Positions 7,205 through 15,176 are shown, counted from the first letter of the stretch. The stretch: DNA of 20,344 nt from Bacteroidales bacterium (GCA_021443125.1 JABUUQ010000002.1:308277-328620), one strand, 5' to 3'. The notes: generated from the letters alone by a model not told the origin. Program-made: numbers and translations.

Positions 7205-7558
7205 TTAGAATTTTAATCCATTTTCTCTAGCAGCATCTGCTAAAGCTTTTACTCTACCATGATACAAATATCCGTTTCTATCAAAAACTACAGTTTCAAA
7301 ACCTGCTTGTTTAGATCTTTCTGCTATAAGTTTACCAACAGAAACTGCCACATCTGATTTGGTTCCTTGTTTTTGGAAACCTTTTTCCATTGATGAAGCT
7401 GCTGCTAATGTTTTACCATTAACATCGTCTATAAGTTGACAATAGATTTCTTTATTACTTCTAAATACTGTAAGACGAGGTTTTTCCATAGTTCCATTAA
7501 CTTTTTTACGGATTCTCATCTTAATCTTTATTCTTCTGATATCTTTCTTCGTTGCCAT
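7205..7558 (-). CDS. rplR: 50S ribosomal protein uL18
   Basis: uL18 binds 5S rRNA and, with uL5, installs it in the central protuberance. The 117 residues have the basic N-terminal arm (MATKKDIRRIKIKMRIRKK), then PRLTVFRSNKEIYCQLIDD, and VVFDRNGYLYHGRVKALADAARE near the C-terminus, which is the family signature. Length is normal. It lies 37 bases after rplF and 4 before rpsE, so rpsE is probably translated by coupling. Confidence 0.98.
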   Translation of the reverse strand: MATKKDIRRIKIKMRIRKKVNGTMEKPRLTVFRSNKEIYCQLIDDVNGKTLAAASSMEKGFQKQGTKSDVAVSVGKLIAERSKQAGFETVVFDRNGYLYHGRVKALADAARENGLKF

Positions 7559-7595
7559 CGTATTTATCCTCAGATTTTATTTATTTTTCCCTAAA

Positions 7596-8150
7596 TTACT
7601 TAGCAGCTGCTTTACCAGCTTTCTTGCGGACAACTTCACCTGCGAAACGAATACCCTTACCTTTATATGGTTCAGGTTTACGCAATGAACGAATCTTTGA
7701 AGCAACTTGACCTATAAGTTGTTTATCACAACAGGTCATCTTGATCAAAGGATTCTTACCTTTTTCTGTGATAGTTTCCACTTTAATTTCATCAGGCAAT
7801 ACCATGAAAATGCTATGAGAATAACCCAAAGCAAGTTCAAGAACTTGACCTTGTGCTTGAGCTTTGTAACCAACACCTATTACTTCTTGTGTTGTATGGA
7901 AACCTTCTGAAACACCGATTACCATATTATTTACTAATGCTCTATACAAACCATGAAGAGATCTTTCTTTTTTGCTTTCACCTGCTCTTTCAAGGTGCAA
8001 AACACCATCTTCCATGTTTACCTTTATACAAGGATCTACTGCCTGCTGCAAAGTCCCAAGTTTTCCTTTTACAGTAACAACATTATTGTTATCTACCTTT
8101 ATTTCGACTCCCTCAGGAATGCTTATCGGTAATTTACCTATTCTTGACAT
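7596..8150 (-). CDS. rplF: 50S ribosomal protein uL6
   Basis: uL6 lies at the base of the L7/L12 stalk near the sarcin-ricin loop, where elongation factors bind. Its 184 residues form two repeated domains (about 1-80 and 82-175). The start MSRIGKLPISIPEGVEI and the signature PEPYKGKGIRF (159-169) are both present. The tail is Lys/Ala-rich as usual. It is 17 bases after rpsH. Confidence 0.98.
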   Translation of the reverse strand: MSRIGKLPISIPEGVEIKVDNNNVVTVKGKLGTLQQAVDPCIKVNMEDGVLHLERAGESKKERSLHGLYRALVNNMVIGVSEGFHTTQEVIGVGYKAQAQGQVLELALGYSHSIFMVLPDEIKVETITEKGKNPLIKMTCCDKQLIGQVASKIRSLRKPEPYKGKGIRFAGEVVRKKAGKAAAK

Positions 8151-8167
8151 CTTAAATTTTCTCCGTT

Positions 8168-8566
8168 TTAGCTAATGTAACAAATTACTTCTCCACCAAT
8201 ATTCAAAGCTCTAGCTTCTTTATCTGTCATCAAACCTCTTGATGTTGATATTATAGCTATACCCAATCCATTCAATACTCTTGGTAATTCTTTTGCACCA
8301 ACGTATTTTCTTAAACCTGGACTACTAATACGAGTTAGGTTAGATATAGCAGCCTCTTTTGTTTGAGGATGATACTTCAAAGCTATCTTTATAGTTTTTG
8401 GGAATACATCTTCTTCGAATTTGAAATTAAGGATATAACCCTTATCAAACAAAATCTTAGTAATTTCTTTTTTCATTTTTGAAGAAGGTATTTCTACCAT
8501 TCTGTGCTTAGCCATTGAAGCATTTCTAATGCGTGTCAAATAATCTGCAATTGGATCTGTTAACAT
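8168..8566 (-). CDS. rpsH: 30S ribosomal protein uS8
   Basis: uS8 binds the central domain of 16S rRNA early in assembly; in E. coli it also represses the spc operon by binding mRNA near rplE. The 132 residues include the start TDPIADYLTRIRNA and the C-terminal signature STSRGLMTDKEAR (107-119) with NIGGEVICYIS at the end. A 52-base gap separates it from rpsN. No obvious copy of an S8-binding helix was identified upstream of rplE by eye. Confidence 0.98.
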   Translation of the reverse strand: MLTDPIADYLTRIRNASMAKHRMVEIPSSKMKKEITKILFDKGYILNFKFEEDVFPKTIKIALKYHPQTKEAAISNLTRISSPGLRKYVGAKELPRVLNGLGIAIISTSRGLMTDKEARALNIGGEVICYIS

Positions 8567-8618
8567 TTCTTTTTCTTGTTTTTAATCTTTTTCTACTCTA
8601 ATTTTTACTGGTGGTATT

Positions 8619-8888
8619 CTACCATGAAGCTTTTTTAACTCCAGGGATCAAACCTGCCAATGCCATTTCTCTGAAATTGATTCTTGAAATGCCAAATTGT
8701 CTCATATATCCTTTAGGACGACCTGTTAATTTGCAACGATTGTGAAGTCTTACAGGTGATGCATTTTTAGGAAGTTTTTGTAGACCTTCGTAGTCACCTG
8801 CTTCCAAAAGAGCGGTACGTTTAGCAGCATATTTTGCTACTAAGCGTTCTCTTTTTCTTTCACGAGCTTTTATTGATTCTTTTGCCAT
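8619..8888 (-). CDS. rpsN: 30S ribosomal protein uS14, zinc-free form
   Basis: uS14 belongs to the head of the 30S subunit. The protein is 89 residues, the length of the zinc-independent class (the zinc-ribbon class is about 61). The C-terminal half carries VRLHNRCKLTGRPKGYMRQF with INFREMALAGLIPGVKKASW but no CxxC pairs. It starts 14 bases after rplE. The stop codon overlaps a small hairpin (TGGTA at 612-616 and TACCA at 620-624 in the 8600s), probably incidental. Confidence 0.98.
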   Translation of the reverse strand: MAKESIKARERKRERLVAKYAAKRTALLEAGDYEGLQKLPKNASPVRLHNRCKLTGRPKGYMRQFGISRINFREMALAGLIPGVKKASW

Positions 8889-8902
8889 TGTTTTATCTCT
8901 TA

Positions 8903-9466
8903 TTATTTATTTTCTTCATTTTTGAAAGGGAATCCGAAAGCTTTTAATAATGAAAGAGCTTCCTTATCTGTATTGGCAGAAGTAACAAATGTTATGTCCA
9001 TACCATTGATATGATCTACTTTGTCTATATCTATTTCAGGGAACATAATTTGTTCTTGAATACCAAATGTGTAGTTTCCTTTTCCGTCAAAACCTTTAAC
9101 ATCAATACCTCTAAAGTCTCTAATACGTGGTATAGAAGTAGAGATAAGTCTATCAAGGAATTCGTACATTCTGTCTCCTCTAAGTGTTACTCTGACACCT
9201 ACAGGCATTCCTTTTCTTAATTTGAAATTAGAGATATCCTTTTTAGATTTTGTAGCAACAGCTTTTTGTCCAGCTATAAGAGTCATTTCATCAACACCCT
9301 TATCTATAACTTTTTTGTCTGCCAAAGCCAATTTACCCAAACCTTGGTTAAGAGATATTTTCAAAAGACGAGGAACCTGCATAATTGTGCTATAATTGTA
9401 CTCTTTCATAAGAGATGCAATTATTTCGTCTTTATACTTGTTTTTTAATCTAGGACTGTATTCCAT
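8903..9466 (-). CDS. rplE: 50S ribosomal protein uL5
   Basis: uL5 binds 5S rRNA, forms a bridge to the 30S head and touches the P-site tRNA. The 187 residues begin MEYSPRLKNKYKDEI and contain GQKAVATKSKKDISNFKLRKG, VTLRGDRMYEFLDRL and RDFRGID, all typical. It ends in a short KNEENK tail. The ATG overlaps the rplX stop codon by one base (TAATG), so translation of the two genes is most likely coupled. Confidence 0.98.
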   Translation of the reverse strand: MEYSPRLKNKYKDEIIASLMKEYNYSTIMQVPRLLKISLNQGLGKLALADKKVIDKGVDEMTLIAGQKAVATKSKKDISNFKLRKGMPVGVRVTLRGDRMYEFLDRLISTSIPRIRDFRGIDVKGFDGKGNYTFGIQEQIMFPEIDIDKVDHINGMDITFVTSANTDKEALSLLKAFGFPFKNEENK

Positions 9467-9783
9467 TATTTTATAACCTCCCCTGTCTTTTTAGAATAAC
9501 GAACTAATTTATTTGTCTTTTCGTCAAGGCGTCTTCCTATTCTTGTAGCATTGCCCTTGCCGTCAACAACCATAAGGTTAGAAATGTGAATAGGTGCTTC
9601 TTTTTCTATGATACCACCTTGGGTATTTTTTGGGTTTGGTTTAGTGTGCTTTTTGATTTTGTTGACACCTTCAACAATAGCACGATTATCTTTTGGATAA
9701 ACAACTAAAACCTTTCCTGTACTACCTTTTGAATTACCTGCAATAACTTTTACAGTATCTCCTTTTTTTATGTGCAATTTCAT
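9466..9783 (-). CDS. rplX: 50S ribosomal protein uL24
   Basis: uL24 is one of the two assembly-initiating proteins of the 50S subunit and sits near the tunnel exit. The 105 residues carry the KOW motif at the N-terminus (KKGDTVKVIAGNSKGSTGKV, about 6-25), followed by VEGVNKIKKHTKP and a GGIIEKEAPIHISN strand. Length and motifs fit. Its stop codon overlaps the rplE start by one base. Confidence 0.98.
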   Translation of the reverse strand: MKLHIKKGDTVKVIAGNSKGSTGKVLVVYPKDNRAIVEGVNKIKKHTKPNPKNTQGGIIEKEAPIHISNLMVVDGKGNATRIGRRLDEKTNKLVRYSKKTGEVIK

Positions 9784-9812
9784 ATCTATAATATTTTTTT
9801 GCTTTTTTAGTA

Positions 9813-10181
9813 CTATAGTACTTCAGGAGCCAATGAAACGATTTTCATAAATTGTTTCTCACGTAGCTCTCTTGCTACTGGTCCAAAAATACGTGTTCCT
9901 CTCAATTCGTCAGTGGCTGTTAATAACACACAAGCATTGTCGTCAAAACGAATGTAAGAACCATCTTGTCTTCTTACTTCTTTCTTTGTACGAACAACAA
10001 CTGCTTTTGATACAGAACCTTTCTTTACATTTCCTGATGGTAAAGCGTCCTTTACAGCTATAACGATTTTGTCTCCAACGGATGCATATCTTGCTTTTGT
10101 ACCTCCAAGAACTCTGATACACAAAGCACTTTTCGCTCCACTATTATCTGCGACAACTAGTCTTGATTCCTGTTGTATCAT
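9813..10181 (-). CDS. rplN: 50S ribosomal protein uL14
   Basis: uL14 lies at the subunit interface and takes part in bridges to 16S rRNA; it is also the docking site of the silencing factor RsfS. All 122 residues fit the family: MIQQESRLVVADNSGAK at the start, VGDKIVIAVKDALP (36-49), and RGTRIFGPVARELR (94-107). The gene lies 3 bases after rpsQ, which points to coupled translation. Confidence 0.98.
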   Translation of the reverse strand: MIQQESRLVVADNSGAKSALCIRVLGGTKARYASVGDKIVIAVKDALPSGNVKKGSVSKAVVVRTKKEVRRQDGSYIRFDDNACVLLTATDELRGTRIFGPVARELREKQFMKIVSLAPEVL

Positions 10182-10184
10182 CTT

Positions 10185-10439
10185 TTATTTAGCTTTTTCT
10201 ATTATTTCTACTAATCTCCAACGTTTGTTCTTGCTCAATGGTCTAGTTTCCATTATGCGAACAGTATCTCCCATACCGGCTTCGCCTTTTTCGTCGTGTG
10301 CCATAAACTTATTACTTTTTTTCAAAAACTTACCATATTTTGGGTGTTTTACCTTTCTTTCAACCAAAATAGTGATAGTTTTATCCATCTTGTTGCTTAC
10401 AACTACACCTACTTTTTCTTTTCTTAAATTTCTTTCCAT
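10185..10439 (-). CDS. rpsQ: 30S ribosomal protein uS17
   Basis: uS17 is an OB-fold protein that binds 16S rRNA early in assembly of the 30S body. The 84 residues include KVGVVVSNKMDKTITILVE (9-27), the loop HPKYGKFLKKSNKFMAHDE, and the signature MGDTVRIMETRPLSKNKRW (56-74). It lies 19 bases after rpmC in the standard L16-L29-S17 order. Confidence 0.98.
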   Translation of the reverse strand: MERNLRKEKVGVVVSNKMDKTITILVERKVKHPKYGKFLKKSNKFMAHDEKGEAGMGDTVRIMETRPLSKNKRWRLVEIIEKAK

Positions 10440-10458
10440 CTTTTATGCAGATTTCATT

Positions 10459-10677
10459 TTAGTTTTCACTTGAATCTTTTACAGTGGCTTTCTTGCGAAG
10501 AGTGATTTCTGTATTGATTCTTGCTATATTTTTGCGAGTGATTCCTAAAAGGTTAGGATTCTCCAATGGAGATACTGCATGGTTGATTCTCATTTTAACC
10601 AACTGCATTTGCTCAGCTTCAAGTCTTTCCTGCAATTCCTTGTCTGAAAGGTCTTTTAATCCTAAGTTATTCTTCAT
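10459..10677 (-). CDS. rpmC: 50S ribosomal protein uL29
   Basis: uL29 is a two-helix protein near the tunnel exit that helps dock the signal recognition particle and trigger factor. The 72 residues read KDLSDKELQERLEAEQMQL, then MRINHAVSPLENPNLLG and ITRKNIARINTEITLR, the usual helical hairpin with the NP turn. It is 18 bases after rplP and 19 before rpsQ. Confidence 0.97.
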   Translation of the reverse strand: MKNNLGLKDLSDKELQERLEAEQMQLVKMRINHAVSPLENPNLLGITRKNIARINTEITLRKKATVKDSSEN

Positions 10678-10695
10678 TACTCTATCTCCTTATTT

Positions 10696-11118
10696 TTATT
10701 CTTCAACATAGTCTCTACGAACTACGAACTTTGTGATTACAGGTAACTTTTGTGCACCCAAACGCATAGCTTCTTTAGCGATTGCTTCTGGAACACCTTC
10801 TGCCTCAAATAAAATTGTACCAGGTTTTACTCTAGCCACAAAATATTCTGGAGCACCTTTACCTTTACCCATACGCACTTCGTTAGGTTTCTTTGTGATA
10901 GGTTTGTCAGGGAATATTCTAATCCATAGTTGACCTTCACGTTTCATATAACGAGTAATAGCCTGACGAGCAGCCTCTATCTGACGGCCTGTAATAAAAG
11001 ATGTATTCAAAGACTTGATACCAAATGTTCCAAAAGCCAATTCGTGACCTCTGAAAGCAAGTCCCTTCATCTTACCTTTTTGTTGTTTTCTATATTTTGT
11101 CTTATTTGGCTGTAACAT
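10696..11118 (-). CDS. rplP: 50S ribosomal protein uL16
   Basis: uL16 organises the tRNA path of the 50S subunit and is added late in assembly. The 140 residues start MLQPNKTKYRKQQKGKMKG and hold VRMGKGKGAPE at 81-91; R82 aligns with E. coli Arg81, which a dioxygenase hydroxylates there. Whether it is modified here cannot be seen. It follows rpsC by 10 bases. Confidence 0.98.
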   Translation of the reverse strand: MLQPNKTKYRKQQKGKMKGLAFRGHELAFGTFGIKSLNTSFITGRQIEAARQAITRYMKREGQLWIRIFPDKPITKKPNEVRMGKGKGAPEYFVARVKPGTILFEAEGVPEAIAKEAMRLGAQKLPVITKFVVRRDYVEE

Positions 11119-11128
11119 ATCACTTTAA

Positions 11129-11872
11129 TTATTTAAAATCTCTACTATTGTTTCTACGGCGAGAACGAGGTCCCATATTAGAGCGTTGTCCACCTCTATT
11201 GCCCTCTTTATTTCCGCCACCTACTGTTGAAGGTACTAATTCTACCTTGTTATAAACTATACCTCTACAGATCCAAACTTTAACACCTATTCTACCATAA
11301 GTAGTATGAGCTTCTGCTTGTGCATAATCTATATCAGCACGCAATGTGTGCAATGGAGTACGTCCTTCTTTGTAGTGTTCTGTTCTAGCCATTTCAGCAC
11401 CACCAATACGACCTGAGATTGAAACTTTTATACCTTCTGCTCCAACTCTCATTGTAGAAGTAATAGCCATTTTAATAGCTTTTCTATAAGAAACTCTACC
11501 TTCAATTTGACGAGCAATGCTTTCTGAAACTAATCTTGCGTCCATTTCTGGTCTTTTAACTTCAGAAATATTGATTTGTACTTCTTTTTCAGTAAGTTTT
11601 TTTAATTCTTCTTTTATCTTATCAACTTCTTGTCCACCTTTTCCAATTATGAAACCAGGTTTTGCTGTGTTGATTGTAACAGTGATACGCTTTAATGTAC
11701 GTTCGATATATATTTTTGATATTTCTGCTTTACTTAAACGAACATTAAGATACTTTCTTATTTTATCATCTTCAACTAATTTTGATTCAAAATTTCTGCC
11801 TCCATACCAATTTGAATCCCAACCTCTGATGATACCTAGTCTGTTACCTATTGGATTTGTTTTTTGTCCCAT
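11129..11872 (-). CDS. rpsC: 30S ribosomal protein uS3
   Basis: uS3 helps form the mRNA entry tunnel and the ribosome's helicase activity. The 247 residues have the start MGQKTNPIGNRLGIIRGWDSNWYGG (split here as MGQKTNPIGNRLG and RGWDSNWYGG), a KH domain with the GxxG loop IIGKGG (75-80), and the C-terminal domain with RTEHYKEGRTPLHTLRADID. A short Gly/Arg/Asn-rich tail (from about 220) extends beyond the E. coli protein and is probably disordered. It follows rplV by 26 bases. Confidence 0.98.
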   Translation of the reverse strand: MGQKTNPIGNRLGIIRGWDSNWYGGRNFESKLVEDDKIRKYLNVRLSKAEISKIYIERTLKRITVTINTAKPGFIIGKGGQEVDKIKEELKKLTEKEVQINISEVKRPEMDARLVSESIARQIEGRVSYRKAIKMAITSTMRVGAEGIKVSISGRIGGAEMARTEHYKEGRTPLHTLRADIDYAQAEAHTTYGRIGVKVWICRGIVYNKVELVPSTVGGGNKEGNRGGQRSNMGPRSRRRNNSRDFK

Positions 11873-11898
11873 CCTAATTATTCTATTTAATTTACAAA

Positions 11899-12339
11899 CT
11901 ATTTATTTTCTACATCATTTGATGCTGTCATGGCAGCGTTTTCCTCTACTCTACTGCCTAATTCAAGTATAATATGGTTAGAACGTTTTCTGATTCTGTA
12001 ACCACGACCTTGAGGTGCAGTACGAAGACGTTTTAATTGTCTTCCGCCATTAACACAGATCTGCTTGATATACAAACCACTTTCTTCCATAACTTTATCT
12101 GCATTCTTAACTTGCCAGTTAGCCATAGCAGAAAGTAATAGTTTTCTTAATTTAGGTGCAGACTCTCTATGAGAATATTGTAGGATACCTAATGCCTTAT
12201 CAACGTCAAGACCTCTTACTGCGTTTGCCATAAGACGTGTCTTTCTTGGAGATGTAGGATTGTTGTTCAATCTTGCAACATATCTACTCTTTCTTGCCTC
12301 TTTATATGCTTCTGCACATTTATGTTTTCTTGATCCCAT
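11899..12339 (-). CDS. rplV: 50S ribosomal protein uL22
   Basis: uL22 lines the peptide exit tunnel with uL4. The 146 residues hold NNNPTSPRKTRLMANAVRG (25-43), the rRNA-binding start, and the long hairpin loop RLRTAPQGRGYRIRKRS (104-120) that reaches the tunnel constriction. This loop is where macrolide-resistance deletions occur in other bacteria; it is intact here. The protein is about 36 residues longer than in E. coli because of added ends (N-terminal MGSRKHKCAEAYKEARKSR and an acidic C-tail), as is usual in Bacteroidota. Confidence 0.98.
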   Translation of the reverse strand: MGSRKHKCAEAYKEARKSRYVARLNNNPTSPRKTRLMANAVRGLDVDKALGILQYSHRESAPKLRKLLLSAMANWQVKNADKVMEESGLYIKQICVNGGRQLKRLRTAPQGRGYRIRKRSNHIILELGSRVEENAAMTASNDVENK

Positions 12340-12352
12340 CTTCTATCTCGTT

Positions 12353-12631
12353 TTATTTCTTACCTTTATCTTTTTGACCTGCGTGTCCTCTAAATATTCT
12401 AGTTGGAGCAAACTCGCCTAACTTGTGTCCTACCATATTTTCTGTTACATAAACAGGTATGAATTTATTACCATTATGGACTGCTATTGTCAAACCAACA
12501 AAATCAGGAGAGATCATTGAAGCTCTTGACCAAGTCTTAATTGTGCTCTTGCTATTTTTGGCTTGTGCATCCAAAACTTTCTTTTCTAGCTTATAATAAA
12601 TATAAGGTCCTTTTTTTAATGAACGACTCAT
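12353..12631 (-). CDS. rpsS: 30S ribosomal protein uS19
   Basis: uS19 lies in the head of the 30S subunit, pairs with uS13 and contacts the A-site tRNA region. The 92 residues read MSRSLKKGPYIYYKL at the start and VGHKLGEFAPTRIFRGH at 67-83, the family signature. The ends are basic. It is 18 bases after rplB and 13 before rplV. Confidence 0.98.
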   Translation of the reverse strand: MSRSLKKGPYIYYKLEKKVLDAQAKNSKSTIKTWSRASMISPDFVGLTIAVHNGNKFIPVYVTENMVGHKLGEFAPTRIFRGHAGQKDKGKK

Positions 12632-12649
12632 AATCTTACTCTGATTTTA

Positions 12650-13474
12650 TTATTTCTTACGTCTTTCTATTATGTACATACTTGTAGTCTTCTTAGGAGC
12701 TCTTGTCTTGTAACCCTTAGCTGGCATACCCTTACGTGAACGTGGGTGTCCTCCTGAAGCTCTACCTTCACCACCACCCATTGGGTGATCAACAGGGTTC
12801 ATAACAACGCCTCTAACTCTAGGTCTTCTACCCAACCAACGAGAACGACCAGCCTTACCTGAAACTTCTAGGTTGTGTTCTGTATTTGAAACAACACCTA
12901 CTGTAGCACGGCAAGTTTGAAGTATCATACGTGTTTCACCTGAAGGCATCTTAACGATAGCATACTTGCCATCTCTTGACATAAGTTGTGCATAAGAACC
13001 AGCACTTCTTACCAATTTAGCACCTTCACCTGGGCGTAATTCAATGTTGTGAATCATTGTACCAAAAGGTATTTCGCTTAGGAACAATGTATTGCCTATT
13101 TCAGGGGCAACTCCTTTACCTGACATAATTGTCTGACCGACTTTTAATCCATTAGGAGAAACAATGTAGCGCTTTTCACCGTCAGCATAACAAACTAATG
13201 CAATACGAGCTGTTCTGTTAGGGTCGTATTCTATAGTTTTAACTACTGCAGGAATACCATCTTTGCTTCTAAGGAAGTCAATGTAACGATATAACTTTTT
13301 ATGACCACCACCTATGTATCTCATGGTCATCTTACCTTGATTGTTTCTACCACCACTCTTGCGGACACCATAGACCAAACTCTTCTCAGGTTTAGTAGCT
13401 GTAATCTCTTCAAAAGAAGAAGCTATTTTATGTCTTTGTCCTGGTGTTGTCGGTTTTAATTTCTTTAAAGCCAT
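12650..13474 (-). CDS. rplB: 50S ribosomal protein uL2
   Basis: uL2 is a universal core protein of the 50S subunit, needed for subunit association and for the peptidyl-transferase region. The 274 residues have the OB-like and SH3-like domains with KPTTPGQRHK at the start and VVMNPVDHPMGGGEGRA at 223-239. H230 corresponds to the invariant E. coli His229. The tail ends KTRAPKKTTSMYIIERRKK. It is 8 bases after rplW. Confidence 0.99.
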   Translation of the reverse strand: MALKKLKPTTPGQRHKIASSFEEITATKPEKSLVYGVRKSGGRNNQGKMTMRYIGGGHKKLYRYIDFLRSKDGIPAVVKTIEYDPNRTARIALVCYADGEKRYIVSPNGLKVGQTIMSGKGVAPEIGNTLFLSEIPFGTMIHNIELRPGEGAKLVRSAGSYAQLMSRDGKYAIVKMPSGETRMILQTCRATVGVVSNTEHNLEVSGKAGRSRWLGRRPRVRGVVMNPVDHPMGGGEGRASGGHPRSRKGMPAKGYKTRAPKKTTSMYIIERRKK

Positions 13475-13482
13475 CTCTTTAT

Positions 13483-13776
13483 CTAAATATTGCTAAAAAA
13501 GTCTATTGTATCACCTTTGGCTAATGTAATCATTGCCTTTTTGAAAGCATTTGTTCTGCCTTGTATATAACCAGCTTTTGTATATCTGGCTTTTCTCTTG
13601 CCGCTATAGTTGATTGTGTTTACACTTTCAACTTTTACGCTATACAAGTCTTCTATAGCTTTCTTTATTTCTATTTTGTTTGCCCTTCTATCAACGATGA
13701 AAGCACAACGAGCATTATCTTTCTCGTTGATCTTTGTCATCTTTTCTGTAATAATCGGCTTTACTATGATATTCAT
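13483..13776 (-). CDS. rplW: 50S ribosomal protein uL23
   Basis: uL23 sits at the tunnel exit and is the docking point for trigger factor and the signal recognition particle. The 97 residues start MNIIVKPIITEKMT, hold NKIEIKKAIEDLYSVKVESV, and end GDTIDFFSNI, a C-terminus common in this phylum. The KPIITEK start and helix are diagnostic. It is 34 bases after rplD and 8 before rplB. Confidence 0.97.
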   Translation of the reverse strand: MNIIVKPIITEKMTKINEKDNARCAFIVDRRANKIEIKKAIEDLYSVKVESVNTINYSGKRKARYTKAGYIQGRTNAFKKAMITLAKGDTIDFFSNI

Positions 13777-13810
13777 TTTTTTCTCAATTTTTCGTTTTTA
13801 TATCTGAATA

Positions 13811-14446
13811 TTAAGCATTGGCGTGCATTGCATCCAATTCTTTTAAAGCTGATTCACTGAATACAAGCATATTAGCATGTAATATCTCATAAGTATTCAA
13901 TGTTTGAGCACTCATTATCTTAACATTCTTGATGTTTCGAGCTGACAAAGTTACAAAATTTTCTGCACTTGGCTGCAAAATAAACAAAGATTTTTTGTCA
14001 TTTAATTGTAAAGCATTCAAAACTTTTACCATTTCTTTTGTCTTTGGAGCCTCGAATGTAAAATCTTCAACAACCTTAATTTGTTCATCCTTAGCTTTGT
14101 ATGACAATGCTGAAAGTCTTGCTAAAACTTTAACTTTTTTGTTTAACTTAAATCTATAGTCTCTTGGTCTTGGACCGAAAGCACGGCCACCACCTACCAT
14201 TACAGGGCTATTGATATCACCAGATCTAGCGCCACCAGTACCTTTTTGTCTCTTAAGTTTTCTTGTTGAGCCAGAAACTTCAGAACGCTCTTTTGACTTG
14301 TGAGTTCCTTGTCTTTGATCAGCCAAAAACTGCTTAACACTTAACCAAATAACATGATCATTAGGTTCTGTTTGGAACAATGAATCATTTACGACAACAG
14401 TCTTACCTGTGTCTTCTCCTTTAATGTTATATATTTTTAGCTCCAT
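13811..14446 (-). CDS. rplD: 50S ribosomal protein uL4
   Basis: uL4 sits on the 50S surface and pushes a long loop into the exit tunnel; in E. coli it also represses the S10 operon. The 211 residues begin MELKIYNIKGEDTGK. The extended loop has QRQGTHKSKERSEVSGS (45-61), then the basic KLKRQKGTGGARSG and GGGRAFGPRPRDY. The start codon lies within the last ten bases of rplC (GAGATGGAGCTAA context), so translation is almost surely coupled. Whether it feeds back on its own operon here is not known. Confidence 0.98.
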   Translation of the reverse strand: MELKIYNIKGEDTGKTVVVNDSLFQTEPNDHVIWLSVKQFLADQRQGTHKSKERSEVSGSTRKLKRQKGTGGARSGDINSPVMVGGGRAFGPRPRDYRFKLNKKVKVLARLSALSYKAKDEQIKVVEDFTFEAPKTKEMVKVLNALQLNDKKSLFILQPSAENFVTLSARNIKNVKIMSAQTLNTYEILHANMLVFSESALKELDAMHANA

Positions 14447-15066
14447 CTCTCAAGTTTTAAAATTGAACCCTTTGGACCTGGAACAGATCCTTTAACTAAT
14501 ATCAAATTCTTTTCTTCAAAAATCTTAAGTATCTTAAGATTTTGAACCTTAACTCTGTGGTTACCCATTTGGCCTGCCATTCTCATTCCTTTGAATACTC
14601 TTGAAGGATATGAAGATGCACCTACAGAACCAGGAGCTCTTAATCTGTCATCTTGACCGTGTGTCTTATCACCAACACCACCAAAGCCATGACGACGAAC
14701 AACACCTTGGAAACCTTTACCTTTTGAAATACCAACTACATCTACAAATTCTCCTTCAGAGAAAACGTTGCATGTTAGAACTTCGCCGAAAGTTTTTTGT
14801 TCACCTTCTTCAAATCTTGTAAATTCAGCAAGGTGTCTTTTTGGAGTAGTTTGAGCCTTTGCAAAATGGCCTTTCATTGGTTTTGTAGCCTTAGACTCCT
14901 TCATCTCCTCAAATGCTAATTGTATAGCACTGTAACCATCTTTTTCAGGTGTTTTGATTTGTGTTACCACACATGGACCAGCCTCTATAACTGTGCATGG
15001 CTGTTGTTTGCCAGAGGCATCAAAGATGCTAGTCATTCCAATCTTTTTTCCTAGTAATCCTGACAT
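14437..15066 (-). CDS. rplC: 50S ribosomal protein uL3
   Basis: uL3 initiates 50S assembly and reaches the peptidyl-transferase centre. The chosen start (ATG at 15066-15064) gives 209 residues beginning MSGLLGKKIGMTSIF, the family norm. The frame is also open 14 codons further upstream (MMASSWRKCKNKLK) but those codons lie on a foldable gap element and are unlike any L3 start. The central loop has GKGFQGVVRRHGFGG (116-130) and MAGQMGNHRVKVQ (163-175). The position of the Gln that PrmB methylates in E. coli (Q150) is Ala here (GSVGASSYPS). The last ten bases overlap rplD. Confidence 0.97.
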   Translation of the reverse strand: MSGLLGKKIGMTSIFDASGKQQPCTVIEAGPCVVTQIKTPEKDGYSAIQLAFEEMKESKATKPMKGHFAKAQTTPKRHLAEFTRFEEGEQKTFGEVLTCNVFSEGEFVDVVGISKGKGFQGVVRRHGFGGVGDKTHGQDDRLRAPGSVGASSYPSRVFKGMRMAGQMGNHRVKVQNLKILKIFEEKNLILVKGSVPGPKGSILKLERWS

Positions 15067-15088
15067 TTTTAATTTGTTTTTACATTTT

Positions 15089-15127
15089 CTCCAGCTTGAG
15101 GCCATCACGACTTTTCAGAGGCTGGAC
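15089..15127 (-). promoter_or_regulatory. foldable element in the rpsJ-rplC gap (possible r-protein control site)
   Basis: The 110-base gap between rpsJ and rplC is the widest inside the operon. TCCAGC (15090-15095) pairs with GCTGGA (15121-15126), and the 25 bases inside carry a repeated GAGGC (15098-15102 and 15118-15122) that can form competing stems. The element ends about 25 bases before the rplC start. Ribosomal operons are often controlled by a protein binding such a leader (L4 in the E. coli S10 operon), but the position and shape here match no known leader that I can recognise. Confidence 0.4.
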
Positions 15128-15176
15128 TAATTACTTAATTCCTTAATTCAAATTTTTAATCCTACGATTGAATTTA

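Noticed and set aside
8612..8624. Small hairpin TGGTA/TACCA overlapping the rpsN stop codon
   Set aside because: Only five base pairs with a three-base loop and no U-run; likely chance.
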